Both the position numbers and the translations under genes were made by a program. From Mucilaginibacter terrigena (GTDB taxonomy: Bacteria; Bacteroidota; Bacteroidia; Sphingobacteriales; Sphingobacteriaceae), in NCBI RefSeq assembly GCF_004168255.1, contig NZ_SEWG01000001.1, positions 744,001 through 808,000 on the forward strand: a DNA stretch of 64,000 nt. Direction: 5' to 3'. The notes under the pieces were generated by a model. It saw only the letters and a list, made by a program, of their open reading frames with translations, was not told where the DNA came from and made no database searches. Of this stretch, positions 25,639 through 34,964 are shown one piece after another; position 1 is the first letter of the stretch, and each line of letters starts with the position of its first letter.

Positions 25639-27135
25639 ATGTCTCCCGGAATATTGCTTTCATTTATAGTAGGTTACTTTTTGGTGTTACTGATAATATC
25701 TCACCTTACCTCAAAAAAATCATCAGATAACGATACCTTTTTTGTGGCCAACCGCAACTCAAAATGGTATTTGGTTGCCTTCGGGATGATTGGCACAGCC
25801 TTAAGCGGGGTTACTTTTATATCGGTACCGGGCAAAGTGGGCGCGCCAAGCGGCGATCAGTTCGCCTATTTTCAGTTTGTACTGGGTAACGCCGCGGGTT
25901 TCATTATCATCGCAACAGTACTCCTGCCACTGTATTATCGTTTAAAGCTTACATCAATTTACAGCTATATAGAACAGGCACTGGGAACCTGGAGCTATAA
26001 AACCGCCGCGGCTATATTCCTGCTTAGTCGCACCATTGGTTCGGCATTTAGGTTATACCTGGTGGTAATTGTATTACAGCTTTTTATTTTTGATTATTAC
26101 CATATCCCATTCGCGGTTACGGTACTCATATGTTTACTGCTTATCTGGTCGTATACGTTTAAAGGAGGCCTAAAAACCATCATCATAACCGATAGTTTGC
26201 AAACCCTGTTCCTGGTATCATCGGTATTCTTGTCCATCTACTTTATTTGCGATAGTTTAAATTACAACATATTCGAAGCTGCCGAAGCTATCAAGAACAG
26301 CAGCTATTCAAAGGTTTTCTTTTTTAATGATTTCATGAGCAGCCACTTCCATTTTGGCAAAGAGTTTTTGGGTGGTTTATTTATCACCGTGGGAATGACA
26401 GGCCTTGACCAGGACCTGATGCAGAAAAACCTGAGCATGAAAAACATTAAAGAAGCACAAAAAAACATGTTCAGCTTTACGGCTGTATTTGTGGTGATCA
26501 ATATTTTCTTTTTAAGTGTGGGCGCTTTGCTTTATATCTATGCGCAGCGTTATGGCATCACGGTAGCAAAAACCGATTATCTGTACCCTACTATCGCTTT
26601 ACAATACCTGGGGGTTATCCCCGCCATGGTATTTATGCTTGGTTTAACAGCTGCCACCTTCGCCACTACCGATTCGGCCCTTACGGCCTTAACCACCTCG
26701 TTTTGTGTTGATTTTTTAAACTTTAACAAACGCGGTGATACCAACAGCAAAAAAATGATCAATGTTAGGCACTATGTGCATATCGCTTTTTCGGGGCTGT
26801 TGTTCCTTACCATCATATTGTTTAACGTGCTAAATGACGATGCTGTGGTTACCGCCATATTTAAGGTGGCGTCGTACACCTATGGGCCACTGCTTGGTCT
26901 TTACAGCTTCGGCTTGTTTATGAGCAGCAGGCAGGTAAAAGATAAACTGGTGCCTTTTATTTGTTTGATATCGCCTGCGGTATGTTACTTCCTGAGCACC
27001 GAATCAAAATACATTTTAGGAGGTTACGTTTTTGATAACGAACTGATCATAGTAAACGGGTTAATTACCTTTGGCGGCCTGTGGCTGTGTTCGGGTCCGA
27101 AAGTAGGGAAGACCGTAAGTCCGAAAGCCGCATAA
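25639..27135 (+). CDS. Sodium:solute symporter (SSS family)
   Basis: 498 residues with about 13 membrane helices. Typical SSS stretches are FFVANRNSKWYLVAFGMIGTALSG (helix 1 unwound region with the sodium-site pattern), GLYSFGLFM, and the GMTGLDQDLMQKNLSM loop. The family moves solutes such as sugars, amino acids, or sialic acid with Na+; the substrate is not inferable from sequence alone. The protein is complete. It ends 85 bases before the LOG-family gene, with a hairpin-prone stretch (TCCGGA ... TTCCGGA) between them. Confidence 0.88.
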   Translation: MSPGILLSFIVGYFLVLLIISHLTSKKSSDNDTFFVANRNSKWYLVAFGMIGTALSGVTFISVPGKVGAPSGDQFAYFQFVLGNAAGFIIIATVLLPLYYRLKLTSIYSYIEQALGTWSYKTAAAIFLLSRTIGSAFRLYLVVIVLQLFIFDYYHIPFAVTVLICLLLIWSYTFKGGLKTIIITDSLQTLFLVSSVFLSIYFICDSLNYNIFEAAEAIKNSSYSKVFFFNDFMSSHFHFGKEFLGGLFITVGMTGLDQDLMQKNLSMKNIKEAQKNMFSFTAVFVVINIFFLSVGALLYIYAQRYGITVAKTDYLYPTIALQYLGVIPAMVFMLGLTAATFATTDSALTALTTSFCVDFLNFNKRGDTNSKKMINVRHYVHIAFSGLLFLTIILFNVLNDDAVVTAIFKVASYTYGPLLGLYSFGLFMSSRQVKDKLVPFICLISPAVCYFLSTESKYILGGYVFDNELIIVNGLITFGGLWLCSGPKVGKTVSPKAA

Positions 27136-27220
27136 TTAAAACCTAAAGCAAAATTTATTGTAATATCTATCATACCTCCGGATTTGCCGACCTTTCGGGC
27201 TTCCGGAATATATATAAAAC

Positions 27221-27928
27221 ATGACTGGTGACGAAAAAATAAGACAAGCATTTGAGAACAAGAACTGGCAGGAAATTAAAGTAACCGATTCCTGGCAGAT
27301 CTTTAAAATTATGGCCGAGTTTGTAGACGGCTTCGAGAAACTGGCCAAAATTGGCCCGTGCGTATCCATCTTTGGGTCGGCACGTACAAAAAACGATAAC
27401 CCATACTACAAACTTGCCGAAGATACCGCACGCCTGCTTACCGAGCGTGGTTACGGTGTAATATCGGGCGGCGGGCCGGGCATTATGGAGGCAGCCAACA
27501 AAGGCGCTTATGAAGCAGGCGGAAAATCCGTAGGCTTAAATATCGAACTGCCTTTTGAGCAATTCCACAATAAATATATCGATAGGGATAAGATCCTGGA
27601 GTTTGATTACTTTTTTATCCGCAAGGTAATGTTCATGAAATACTCGCAGGGATTTATTATCCTGCCGGGTGGCTTTGGTACCATGGATGAATCTTTTGAA
27701 GCGATTACTTTGATACAAACCGGTAAGATAGCCCGCTTCCCTATCGTTTTTGTTGGGGTTGAGTATTGGGGCGGCCTGTTTAAATGGGTGGAAGAAAAAA
27801 TGCTGGCCAACGAACACAACATCAGCGACGACGACCTTAACCTTTACCGCGTAGTAGATACCGCTGAAGAAGCCACCGAACATATCTTCCGTTTCTACGA
27901 GAAGTATGTATTGAAACCGAATTTTTAA
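27221..27928 (+). CDS. LOG family protein (TIGR00730 Rossmann fold nucleotide hydrolase)
   Basis: 235 residues of the Lonely-Guy family. Motifs are SIFGSARTKNDNPYY, VISGGGPGIMEAANKGAYEAG, and the paired signature PGGFGTMDESFE. LOG enzymes cleave nucleoside 5'-monophosphates to free bases plus ribose phosphate; plant homologues activate cytokinins. Bacterial members often work in nucleotide salvage. Length and motifs fit the longer bacterial type. A terminator follows 20 bases after the stop. Confidence 0.9.
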   Translation: MTGDEKIRQAFENKNWQEIKVTDSWQIFKIMAEFVDGFEKLAKIGPCVSIFGSARTKNDNPYYKLAEDTARLLTERGYGVISGGGPGIMEAANKGAYEAGGKSVGLNIELPFEQFHNKYIDRDKILEFDYFFIRKVMFMKYSQGFIILPGGFGTMDESFEAITLIQTGKIARFPIVFVGVEYWGGLFKWVEEKMLANEHNISDDDLNLYRVVDTAEEATEHIFRFYEKYVLKPNF

Positions 27929-27948
27929 ATCACACACCTACTGTTTAC

Positions 27949-27979
27949 AGCGACTGGCCTATGCCTGTCGCTTTTTTTA
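27949..27979 (+). terminator. Terminator after the LOG gene
   Basis: AGCGAC (27949-27954) pairs with GTCGCT (27967-27972), followed by seven T. Confidence 0.8.
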
Positions 27980-27998
27980 TATACTTTAGCCCGATATA

Positions 27999-29261
27999 AT
28001 GGATACGTTAACCCAACCCAAAAAAAAGGCAGCACTAAGCTTTATATTTTTCACCCTCCTTATTGATGTTATAGGTTTAGCTATCATCATTCCTGTTTTC
28101 CCGAAACTTATTGAGAAACTTATACATGGCAATATCAGCGACGCATCAAAAATATCAGGTTTGCTATTTGTTGCTTACTCGGCCATGCAGTTCATTTTTT
28201 CGCCGCTGGTAGGCAACCTGAGTGATAAGTATGGCCGCAGGCCGGTGCTGCTATGTTCGCTTTTAGGCTTTGGTATCGATTACCTTTTCCTGGCGTTTGC
28301 ACCCACAATAGGCTGGCTGTTTGTCGGCCGTATTATTGCAGGTATTACCGGTGCCAGTTTCACAACAGCATCTGCGTATATAGCCGATGTAAGCGAACCC
28401 GAAAAACGCGCGCAAAACTTCGGGATGATAGGTGTTGCTTTTGGCCTGGGTTTTATCATCGGGCCGGTTATAGGCGGTGTTTTAGGTAAATATGATACCC
28501 ACTACCCTTTTTACGCTGCCGCTGCACTGGCGCTTTTAAACGCGGCGTATGGATTTTTTATCCTGCCCGAATCACTTGATAAAGAACACCGCCGCGAATT
28601 TGACTGGAAACGTGCCAACCCAATGGGTTCATTAGTACAGCTAAAAAAATACCCCGCCGTTATTGGCCTGGCAGCCTGCCTGTTCATTGTTTATTTTGCC
28701 GGCCATGCCGTACAAAGCGTATGGACTTACTACACTATAGAGAAGTTTAAATGGAGCGAGGATGTGGTTGGCTATTCGTTAGGCTTTATAGGCTTAACTA
28801 TAGCAGCTGTGCAGGGTGGCCTTATCCGTGTAGCTATCCCCAAACTTGGCCAAAACCGTAGCATATGGATAGGTTTGGTGCTTTACGCTATTGGGATGCT
28901 ATTATTCGGGCTGGCAAATAAAAGCTGGATGATGTTTGCCTTTATGATACCTTACGCACTTGGCGGTATATGCGGGCCTGCTTTACAAGGTGTTATGACC
29001 AACGAAGTGCCTAAGAACGAGCAAGGCGAGCTGCAGGGCGGCTTAACCAGTTTAATGAGCCTTAGTTCGATATTTGGGCCATGGTTTATGACTTTTGTAT
29101 TTTACTACTTTACAAAGAGTGATGCACCCGTGCACTTACCCGGTGCACCATATTTTATAGCGTCGGCGCTAATGCTTATAGCCGCGTTACTTGCCGTAAG
29201 AAGTTTTAAAAAAGAGAAACAATCTGAAGCTAAAACAGCTTATAACAGCAACCTGCATTAA
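27999..29261 (+). CDS. TetA-like MFS transporter, copy 1
   Basis: 420 residues, 12 membrane helices. MFS motif A reads [20 protein letters not shown] between helices 2 and 3, and the wording ([16 protein letters not shown] at the start, [20 protein letters not shown]) fits the TCR/Tet drug:H+ antiporter subgroup. It would export small toxic molecules from the cytosol; actual substrates are unknown. It is followed directly by a second homologous transporter, so the pair arose by tandem duplication. Confidence 0.87.
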   Translation: MDTLTQPKKKAALSFIFFTLLIDVIGLAIIIPVFPKLIEKLIHGNISDASKISGLLFVAYSAMQFIFSPLVGNLSDKYGRRPVLLCSLLGFGIDYLFLAFAPTIGWLFVGRIIAGITGASFTTASAYIADVSEPEKRAQNFGMIGVAFGLGFIIGPVIGGVLGKYDTHYPFYAAAALALLNAAYGFFILPESLDKEHRREFDWKRANPMGSLVQLKKYPAVIGLAACLFIVYFAGHAVQSVWTYYTIEKFKWSEDVVGYSLGFIGLTIAAVQGGLIRVAIPKLGQNRSIWIGLVLYAIGMLLFGLANKSWMMFAFMIPYALGGICGPALQGVMTNEVPKNEQGELQGGLTSLMSLSSIFGPWFMTFVFYYFTKSDAPVHLPGAPYFIASALMLIAALLAVRSFKKEKQSEAKTAYNSNLH

Positions 29262-29273
29262 TTGCTGATACTT

Positions 29274-30545
29274 ATGATGGAGAAACCCATACAACACGGC
29301 AAAGCTGCTTTAGGATTTATTTTCGTAACGATATTTATCGATGTATTGGGATTGGGTATCATTATCCCTATCCTGCCGCAGCTGCTGGAAGAACTGGGCC
29401 ATGTGGATATCAGTATGGCAAGCCAATACAGCGGCTGGTTAACCTTTACTTATGCCTCCATGCAGTTTTTGTTTGCCCCGGTTTTAGGCAACCTCAGTGA
29501 TATGATCGGTCGCAGGCCGGTGTTGTTGTTCTCACTGCTTGGCTTTGGCATCGATTACCTGTTTATGGCCTTTGCCCCTACTATTTTATGGCTTTTTGCC
29601 GGGCGATTGATAGCCGGGATAGCCGGTGCAAGTACAACCACCGCTACAGCCTACATAGCCGATGTAAGCAGCGGTGACAAACGGGCAGCTAACTTTGGCT
29701 TAATTGGCGCTGCAACCGGCCTTGGTTTTATTTTGGGTATTGGGTTGGGCGGATTTTTAGGCGCTTACTGGATAAAATTACCTTTCATTGTAGCAGCAGG
29801 GCTGGCATTACTAAATGCGCTATACGGCTACTTCGTACTGCCCGAATCGTTGATCATGCGGAACCGCCGCAGGTTTGAGTGGAAACGGGCAAACCCGGTT
29901 GGTTCGTTATTACGGCTAAGAAAGTACTCTATGGCCATCAGTACGCTTATTACTGCCTACACTATTGTGTACATCGGTCAAAAAGCTATTGAAAGTGTAC
30001 TGCCTTTTTACCTTATAGAGAAATTTCAATGGACATTACATAGCATCAGCGCCCTGGGTGTTTTTATTGGTTTACTTATAGCAGGCATCCAGGGTGGCTT
30101 TGTGAGGTGGACGATACCAAAATTTGGTTTACGGAAAAATATTATGGCGGGTATTGCCTTCTATGGCATCGGCCTTATCATGATAGCTTTCAATAACGTA
30201 GGCTGGCTGATGTATGTTTACATGATCCCCTATTGCCTGGGTGGTATAGGCGGTACGGCCTTGCAAGGCTTTATATCCGAAAACGTACCTGCCAACGAGC
30301 AGGGCGAACTTCAGGGCGCACTTGCCAGCCTGGTAAGCTTAACTACCATAGTTGGCCCGCTGATGATGACCACCTTATTTCACCATTTTACCATCAAAGG
30401 GGCATCGGTTTACTTCCCGGGGGCACCGTTCCTGTTGGGGGCATTGCTTATGTTTATAAGTGTTATATTAACTATAAGGAGTTTTAAAAAGAAAGACCCC
30501 AAACTGCTGCCTCAAAACGCAATTACACCTACTCCAAACCGCTAA
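29274..30545 (+). CDS. TetA-like MFS transporter, copy 2
   Basis: About 424 residues from ATG 29274, 12 bases after the stop of copy 1. Motif A is GNLSDMIGRRPVLLFSLLGF and the overall wording runs parallel to copy 1 along the whole length ([53 protein letters not shown]). It is probably co-transcribed with copy 1; whether the two act separately or as a heteromeric pair is unknown. The last 17 bases overlap the convergent DUF502 gene. Confidence 0.87.
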   Translation: MMEKPIQHGKAALGFIFVTIFIDVLGLGIIIPILPQLLEELGHVDISMASQYSGWLTFTYASMQFLFAPVLGNLSDMIGRRPVLLFSLLGFGIDYLFMAFAPTILWLFAGRLIAGIAGASTTTATAYIADVSSGDKRAANFGLIGAATGLGFILGIGLGGFLGAYWIKLPFIVAAGLALLNALYGYFVLPESLIMRNRRRFEWKRANPVGSLLRLRKYSMAISTLITAYTIVYIGQKAIESVLPFYLIEKFQWTLHSISALGVFIGLLIAGIQGGFVRWTIPKFGLRKNIMAGIAFYGIGLIMIAFNNVGWLMYVYMIPYCLGGIGGTALQGFISENVPANEQGELQGALASLVSLTTIVGPLMMTTLFHHFTIKGASVYFPGAPFLLGALLMFISVILTIRSFKKKDPKLLPQNAITPTPNR

Positions 30546-31122
30546 CCCCGCCCGATATAACAAACTTCATTACATCCGCGGCGCTGCGGTCAATAAGTTT
30601 CACCTTATCAGCAGGTACAATAACTACCTGCCCCGCAAACGAGTACGACATGGGGAAGTAAACGGCAACTTCGCCCGGCAGGTTCAGCGCTGTCATATCC
30701 TTCTGTACCAGGAAACCGATCTTCTTTAACCCAAACTCGTTCACTTCAACCAAAACAGGTTCGTTAAACTTCTTTTCCTCGCCTACAAAGGCCTCGGTAA
30801 GGTCTTTTATCGAAGAATATAAAAATTTGAATAAGGGCAAACGGTTTAGCCAGCGGGCAAACCACCGTTTTATAGGGTCGGTAATAACATTGGTAACCAG
30901 TATCCCGGCTATCAAAATGATGACTATCACATTCAGGATACCTAAGCCTGGGATATATAGAGGTTTACCCTGGCTGTCAACCAGTATCTCGCTGCTCAGG
31001 TTCAATGAATTATCTACACGGGATACTATCCAGAATATCAGGAAAAATGCAGCGCCAAGCGGCACTACTATCAGCAGGCCTTTAAAAAAATAATTTAACA
31101 GGGCTCGGAATATTCTCTTCAT
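30529..31122 (-). CDS. DUF502 family membrane protein
   Basis: 197 residues with two membrane helices (near LIVVPLGAAFFLIFWIV and LGILNVIVIILIAGILVTNV) followed by a soluble part with PLFKFLYSSIKDLTEAF and FPMSYSFAGQVVIVPADKV. This is the typical DUF502 pattern. Function unknown; the soluble domain probably faces the cytosol. Convergent with and overlapping the MFS gene by 17 bases. Confidence 0.85.
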   Translation of the reverse strand: MKRIFRALLNYFFKGLLIVVPLGAAFFLIFWIVSRVDNSLNLSSEILVDSQGKPLYIPGLGILNVIVIILIAGILVTNVITDPIKRWFARWLNRLPLFKFLYSSIKDLTEAFVGEEKKFNEPVLVEVNEFGLKKIGFLVQKDMTALNLPGEVAVYFPMSYSFAGQVVIVPADKVKLIDRSAADVMKFVISGGVSGLE

Positions 31123-31180
31123 CAGATAATTAGTGAGTTAATGATTTAGTGAATTTTGAGGACTAAATCTGCACATCTAA

Positions 31181-31198
31181 TCCCGATAGCTATCGGGA
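31181..31198. repeat. 18-base perfect palindrome flanked by 10-base direct repeats
   Basis: TCCCGATAGCTATCGGGA is a perfect palindrome. CTGCACATCT lies on both sides (31169-31178 and 31199-31208), with two extra bases on the left. It belongs to the same TCCCGAT-N4-ATCGGGA family as the palindromes inside the decayed tRNA-Leu copies at 34.5 and 35.0 kb. Confidence 0.85.
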
Positions 31199-31214
31199 CT
31201 GCACATCTGCATAG

Positions 31215-33674
31215 CTACTCGTAAAAGTACACTCTTTTTACCCGTTGCGAAATGTTTGTTAGTATTTCGTAAGGGATTGTACCAATTTGGGTGGCAAGGT
31301 CCTCTATACGTTGCTGTTCGTCAAATATGATAACCTCGTCCCCTTCCTTCACTTCTACATTGCTTACATCCAGCATACACATATCCATGGTGATGTTTCC
31401 TACCGTTGGTACAAGCGTGCCGTTAACCAGCATCCGCCCTACGCCGTTACCAAAAGCTCGCAGGTAGCCATCAGCGTAACCAATACGTACGGTCGCTATT
31501 TTACCATCGGCTTTAAGGCTGCCGTTACGGTTATAGCCAATAGTTTCGGCGGCGGCCATCTTTTTTACCTGCGATACCGTGGTTTTCAGGGTAGCTACCG
31601 GCTGCAAGCCACTTTCTTCGCGCGGTACCGCTGCATCCACCCCATACAGGCCAATGCCCAGCCTTACCATATCATAATGGGCATTTGGCCAGCGCGTAAT
31701 ACCAGATGTATTGCTGATGTGCTTAATTACCGGGTAACCCAACGCGTCTTCTATCTGCTTAAAAGCTGTTTCAAATATGCTGATCTGCTGAACAGTGAAC
31801 AGGTCGTGCTGCTCGGCATCGCTGGCCACAAGGTGCGAGTAAACCGACTGCACACGGATATATGGATTTATCTCCAGCAGATCGCACAGGGGTTCAATTT
31901 CAAAAGCTTCAAACCCTACACGGTGCATTCCACTGTCTATTTTAAGGTGTACGGGGTAATTCATTACTTCCTCTTCCTGCGCAAATTTTACAAATTCATC
32001 CAGCAAAGTAAAACTGTAGATAGCAGGTTCTAACTTGTTAGCTACCAGCTTATCGTAAGCCAACGGTTCGGGGTTAAGCACCATTATGGGCAGGGTGATA
32101 CCCGTTTCGCGCAGGGCGATACCTTCGTCGGTATAAGCTACAGCCAAATAATCAACTTTATTGTACTGCAGCATATTAGCAACCTCAAATGTGCCGCTGC
32201 CATACGAAAAAGCTTTAACCATCGCCATTATTTTTACGCCGGGTTTAAGCCTTGCTTTATAAAAGTTTAAGTTGCTTAGTAAAGTGTTCAGGTTTATTTC
32301 TAATACCGTTTCGTGCGCTTTTTGTACCAGCGCGCGGCTTATACGTTCAAACTCAAAACTGCGCGAGCCCTTTATCAGGATAGTTTCGTCCTGCAGGTGC
32401 AACTTGTTCATCTCTTTCAGTAAAGAGGCTGTATCGGCATAAAAATGCATCTGCGGCACGTTAAAGTAATCCTTGTACTCTTGCAAGAATGTACCCACGC
32501 CTATAAACCTGTCTACCTGTTTGGCGCTCACCATTTGCGCTACCTGCTTATACAAGGCATCCAGTTGTAAGCCCGACTGGTAAATATCCGATAAAATGAG
32601 CGTTTTCTTTTGATGCTGATTTTGTTGATTTAAAAAGTTTAACGCTATTTCGAGCGATTGGATATCTGAGTTATACGAATCGTCTATGATCGAGCAATCG
32701 TTTATCCCATGCTTCAGTTCTAACCGCATACTAACGGCGGCAAGGCGCTCTATGCGGTCGTCAGCATCGGCAGGGCTGTAACCCATGGCCAGCATAGTTG
32801 CCCAGCAAACAATAGCGTTCTCTACCGATGCCTCGTCCCTGAAGGGCACCAGGCATTCAATTTCCTTTTCTTTATAAATGGCGCGCATGTAATATTTGCC
32901 GGATATGGTTGTCTCGCTGAAAACATACAGATCAACCAGGTTAAACTTGCGGCTCCATACAAAGCACTCGCGGGTTTGTAGTTCATCTTTATGATCAAGC
33001 AATGCTTCGTAATTATATATCAGCTGCTTACAATTTTTAAACAACTTCAGCTTTTCGTCCAACTTTTCTTCGGGCGATTCAAAACCCTCATCATGCGCGG
33101 TGCCCATGTGGGTAAGCACACCTATGGTGGGCTGTATAATAGCTTCCAGCTTATCCATTTCGCCGGGGGTTGAGATCCCCGCCTCAAATATGCCCAGGTT
33201 ATGCGTCTCGTTTATTTGCCATACGGATAACGGCACCCCTATCTGCGAGTTATAGCTTTTGGGGTTGCGTACAATGCTTTTTTCGGGATTCATCAACTGA
33301 TAAAGCCACTCTTTTACAATGGTTTTGCCATTGCTGCCGGTAATGCCTATCACATCAAGGTTAAACTGTTTGCGGTGATGCGCTGCAAGTGTTTGCAGGG
33401 CCGTTAGCACATCGGCCACCACCAGGAAACTGGCATCGGGCATAATTGTATCAGGCTGATGGTTCACCACAAAATTACGTACACCCGCGATATAGGCATC
33501 GGCAATAAACTCGTGCCCGTCGCGCCGGCCATCCAATGCAAAAAACAACGAACCGGCGGGGTTACCGATACGGCGGCTATCGGTAAGTAACGTGCTGATG
33601 GCAGCATCAGTGACTATGTCACCTGTAGCATTTATAACCTGTTTTACATCATTTATGGTGTAAGTATTTTGCAT
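31215..33674 (-). CDS. Bifunctional MurF ligase / alanine racemase
   Basis: About 819 residues from ATG 33674 (MQNTYTINDVKQ); the 40 residues an earlier start would add are unlike MurF. The N-terminal half is UDP-MurNAc-tripeptide:D-Ala-D-Ala ligase with the P-loop GITGSNGKTIVKEW and ATMLAMGY. From about residue 455 it is alanine racemase: VKIMAMVKAFSYGSGTFE with the PLP lysine, HLKIDSGMHRVGF, RLGIGLYGVD, and the second catalytic tyrosine in TIGYNRNG. The fusion supplies D-alanine and adds D-Ala-D-Ala in peptidoglycan synthesis, and is a known Bacteroidota arrangement. Divergent from recX. Confidence 0.96.
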   Translation of the reverse strand: MQNTYTINDVKQVINATGDIVTDAAISTLLTDSRRIGNPAGSLFFALDGRRDGHEFIADAYIAGVRNFVVNHQPDTIMPDASFLVVADVLTALQTLAAHHRKQFNLDVIGITGSNGKTIVKEWLYQLMNPEKSIVRNPKSYNSQIGVPLSVWQINETHNLGIFEAGISTPGEMDKLEAIIQPTIGVLTHMGTAHDEGFESPEEKLDEKLKLFKNCKQLIYNYEALLDHKDELQTRECFVWSRKFNLVDLYVFSETTISGKYYMRAIYKEKEIECLVPFRDEASVENAIVCWATMLAMGYSPADADDRIERLAAVSMRLELKHGINDCSIIDDSYNSDIQSLEIALNFLNQQNQHQKKTLILSDIYQSGLQLDALYKQVAQMVSAKQVDRFIGVGTFLQEYKDYFNVPQMHFYADTASLLKEMNKLHLQDETILIKGSRSFEFERISRALVQKAHETVLEINLNTLLSNLNFYKARLKPGVKIMAMVKAFSYGSGTFEVANMLQYNKVDYLAVAYTDEGIALRETGITLPIMVLNPEPLAYDKLVANKLEPAIYSFTLLDEFVKFAQEEEVMNYPVHLKIDSGMHRVGFEAFEIEPLCDLLEINPYIRVQSVYSHLVASDAEQHDLFTVQQISIFETAFKQIEDALGYPVIKHISNTSGITRWPNAHYDMVRLGIGLYGVDAAVPREESGLQPVATLKTTVSQVKKMAAAETIGYNRNGSLKADGKIATVRIGYADGYLRAFGNGVGRMLVNGTLVPTVGNITMDMCMLDVSNVEVKEGDEVIIFDEQQRIEDLATQIGTIPYEILTNISQRVKRVYFYE

Positions 33675-33731
33675 AACACGAATTTGCTTATATTTCTGTG
33701 AATAGAAGAATTTTAACGTATTTTGGTTTTG

Positions 33732-34214
33732 ATGGATACCCCAAAAAAAGTAAAAATTACCGATGTAAATGTTGCCATGGCCAAAGCCGAGCATTACTGC
33801 GCCTACCAGGAGCGTTCGCAGCAGGAAATACGTAACAAACTTTACGATTGGGGCCTGTGGACAGAGGCGGTAGAAAACATCATTATTAAACTGATAGAAG
33901 AGAATTACTTAAACGAGGAGCGTTTTGCTAAAGCTTATGTAAAGGGCAAGTTCAATCAAAAAAGCTGGGGGCGGATAAAGATAAAGCAGGGGCTTAAATT
34001 TAAAAATGTATCGCCGGTGTTGATAAAAAAGGCGCTGTTAACCATAAATGCAAGCGACTACATGGATACCCTAACCCGCATAATTGAGAAAAAAGCAGGT
34101 ACCCTACCCGAAAAAGACACTTACAAACGCAGGTATAAATTGCAGCAGTACGCTTTAAGCCGTGGTTTTGAAACCGACCTTACCGCTGAGGTTTTGAAAA
34201 ACAGCGAGTTATAA
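33732..34214 (+). CDS. recX: Regulatory protein RecX
   Basis: About 160 residues of the RecX family: repeated three-helix modules with AEHYCAYQERSQQEIRNKLYDWG, LIEENYLNEERFAKAYVKG, KFNQKSWGRIKIKQGLKFK. RecX binds RecA filaments and limits recombinase activity in the cytosol. ATG 33732 is preferred over a TTG three codons earlier. recA is not adjacent. It is divergent from murF-alr with a 57-base gap, and the tRNA promoter follows its stop. Confidence 0.87.
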   Translation: MDTPKKVKITDVNVAMAKAEHYCAYQERSQQEIRNKLYDWGLWTEAVENIIIKLIEENYLNEERFAKAYVKGKFNQKSWGRIKIKQGLKFKNVSPVLIKKALLTINASDYMDTLTRIIEKKAGTLPEKDTYKRRYKLQQYALSRGFETDLTAEVLKNSEL

Positions 34215-34241
34215 AAAACTTTAAAAAAAGTTCATTTTTTA

Positions 34242-34272
34242 CTTGCAGAACATTCATTTCTGTCTATATTTG
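34242..34272 (+). promoter_or_regulatory. Canonical Bacteroidota promoter of the tRNA cluster
   Basis: CTTG (34242-34245), a 19-base spacer, and TATATTTG (34265-34272) match the vegetative consensus exactly, 55 bases before tRNA-Gly. Confidence 0.85.
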
Positions 34273-34326
34273 CACTCCCGCAAACGCGATAAGGCACACG
34301 CCCAAAGCCAAGCAGGAAACACCAAC

Positions 34327-34399
<73 letters not shown>

Positions 34400-34400
34400 C

Positions 34401-34430
34401 AAATCCCTTCCACAAGAAGGGATTTATTGT
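34401..34430 (+). terminator. Hairpin after tRNA-Gly
   Basis: AAATCCCTTC-CACAA-GAAGGGATTT is a 10-base perfect stem followed by ATTGTT. It probably ends the tRNA-Gly transcript before the tRNA-Leu copies. Confidence 0.75.
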
Positions 34431-34447
34431 TAAAAGGTTAATCGCCT

Positions 34448-34532
34448 GCTCAGATGGTGGAACTGGTAGACCGTCCCGATTTAAATCGGGATTCCCGTTA
34501 AAGGAGTGTCGGTTCGATTCCCGCTCTGAGCA
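34448..34532 (+). pseudogene. Decayed tRNA-Leu copy 1 (anticodon arm replaced by palindrome)
   Basis: 85 bases, the same length as the intact tRNA-Leu at 34580, and identical to it over the acceptor, D-arm and variable arm. The acceptor pairs perfectly (GCTCAGA / TCTGAGC). The anticodon arm is replaced by the 18-base palindrome TCCCGATTTAAATCGGGA (34474-34491). TAA still sits at the anticodon position, but the palindrome's centre is half a base off, so the normal 5-base stem and 7-base loop cannot form. The T-arm has mismatches (GTCGG / CCCGC). Confidence 0.75.
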
Positions 34533-34579
34533 TAAATCACCAGCTTGGGTGAAATAATACAAGCATGACTACAACACCT

Positions 34580-34664
34580 GCTCAGATGGTGGAACTGGTA
34601 GACACGCAGGACTTAAAATCCTGTTCCCGTTAAAGGAGTGCGGGTTCGATTCCCGCTCTGAGTA
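34580..34664 (+). tRNA. tRNA-Leu (TAA)
   Basis: 85 bases with class II variable arm: acceptor GCTCAGA / TCTGAGT (first pair G-U), anticodon arm CAGGA-CTTAAAA-TCCTG (anticodon TAA), variable arm around TTCCCGTTAAAGGAGT, T-arm GCGGG-TTCGATT-CCCGC. It is the only intact leucine tRNA in this cluster. No clear promoter is seen directly before it. Confidence 0.93.
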
Positions 34665-34665
34665 C

Positions 34666-34693
34666 AAAAGCCCCATAACTGGGGCTTTTGTTA
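34666..34693 (+). terminator. Hairpin after tRNA-Leu
   Basis: AAAAGCCCC-ATAACT-GGGGCTTTT with T-rich end, between tRNA-Leu and the GIY-YIG gene. The first bases (ACAAAAGCC) recur after decayed copy 2. Confidence 0.85.
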
Positions 34694-34705
34694 TGATAGC
34701 CAATT

Positions 34706-34963
34706 ATGTTTTACGCTTATATTTTGCAATCTTCAAAAAGCGGTCGATATTACATCGGGCACACTGAAAATATTGAAGCGAGATTGGAAAGACACAACAC
34801 TGGAAAGGTTAAAGCCACCAAAAATAAAGGGCCTTGGATTTTGATGAGTTTTGAAAGTTTTCAAACAAAAGCCCAAGCCAATGCAAGAGAATTTTATATT
34901 AAATCGATGAAGAGCCGGGTATTTATTGAAAAACTGGTAGCAACCTTTAATAAAGATGTTTAA
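34706..34963 (+). CDS. GIY-YIG nuclease family protein inside the tRNA-Leu cluster
   Basis: 85 residues, a single GIY-YIG domain: YAYILQSSKSGRYYIGHTE (the GIY and YIG strands), ARLERHN with the helix arginine, and AREFYIKSMKSR with the catalytic glutamate. It matches the small UPF0213/YhbQ-like nucleases, and all catalytic positions are present. The gene sits between the intact tRNA-Leu and a partial tRNA-Leu copy that begins one base after its stop codon. That placement, and the repeated ACAAAAGCC flank on both sides, suggest a nuclease gene carried on a tRNA-linked cassette. Mobility is inference. Such genes beside tRNAs are, from memory, frequent in Bacteroidota. Confidence 0.88.
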   Translation: MFYAYILQSSKSGRYYIGHTENIEARLERHNTGKVKATKNKGPWILMSFESFQTKAQANAREFYIKSMKSRVFIEKLVATFNKDV

Positions 34964-34964
34964 T

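Noticed and set aside
31287..32033. 248-codon open frame on the plus strand
   Set aside because: Antisense to the alanine racemase half of murF-alr; composition (Tyr, His, Ile) is typical of a shadow frame.
34448..34532. Second functional tRNA-Leu
   Set aside because: Although the acceptor pairs well and TAA remains at the anticodon place, the anticodon stem and T-stem cannot form in the normal register.
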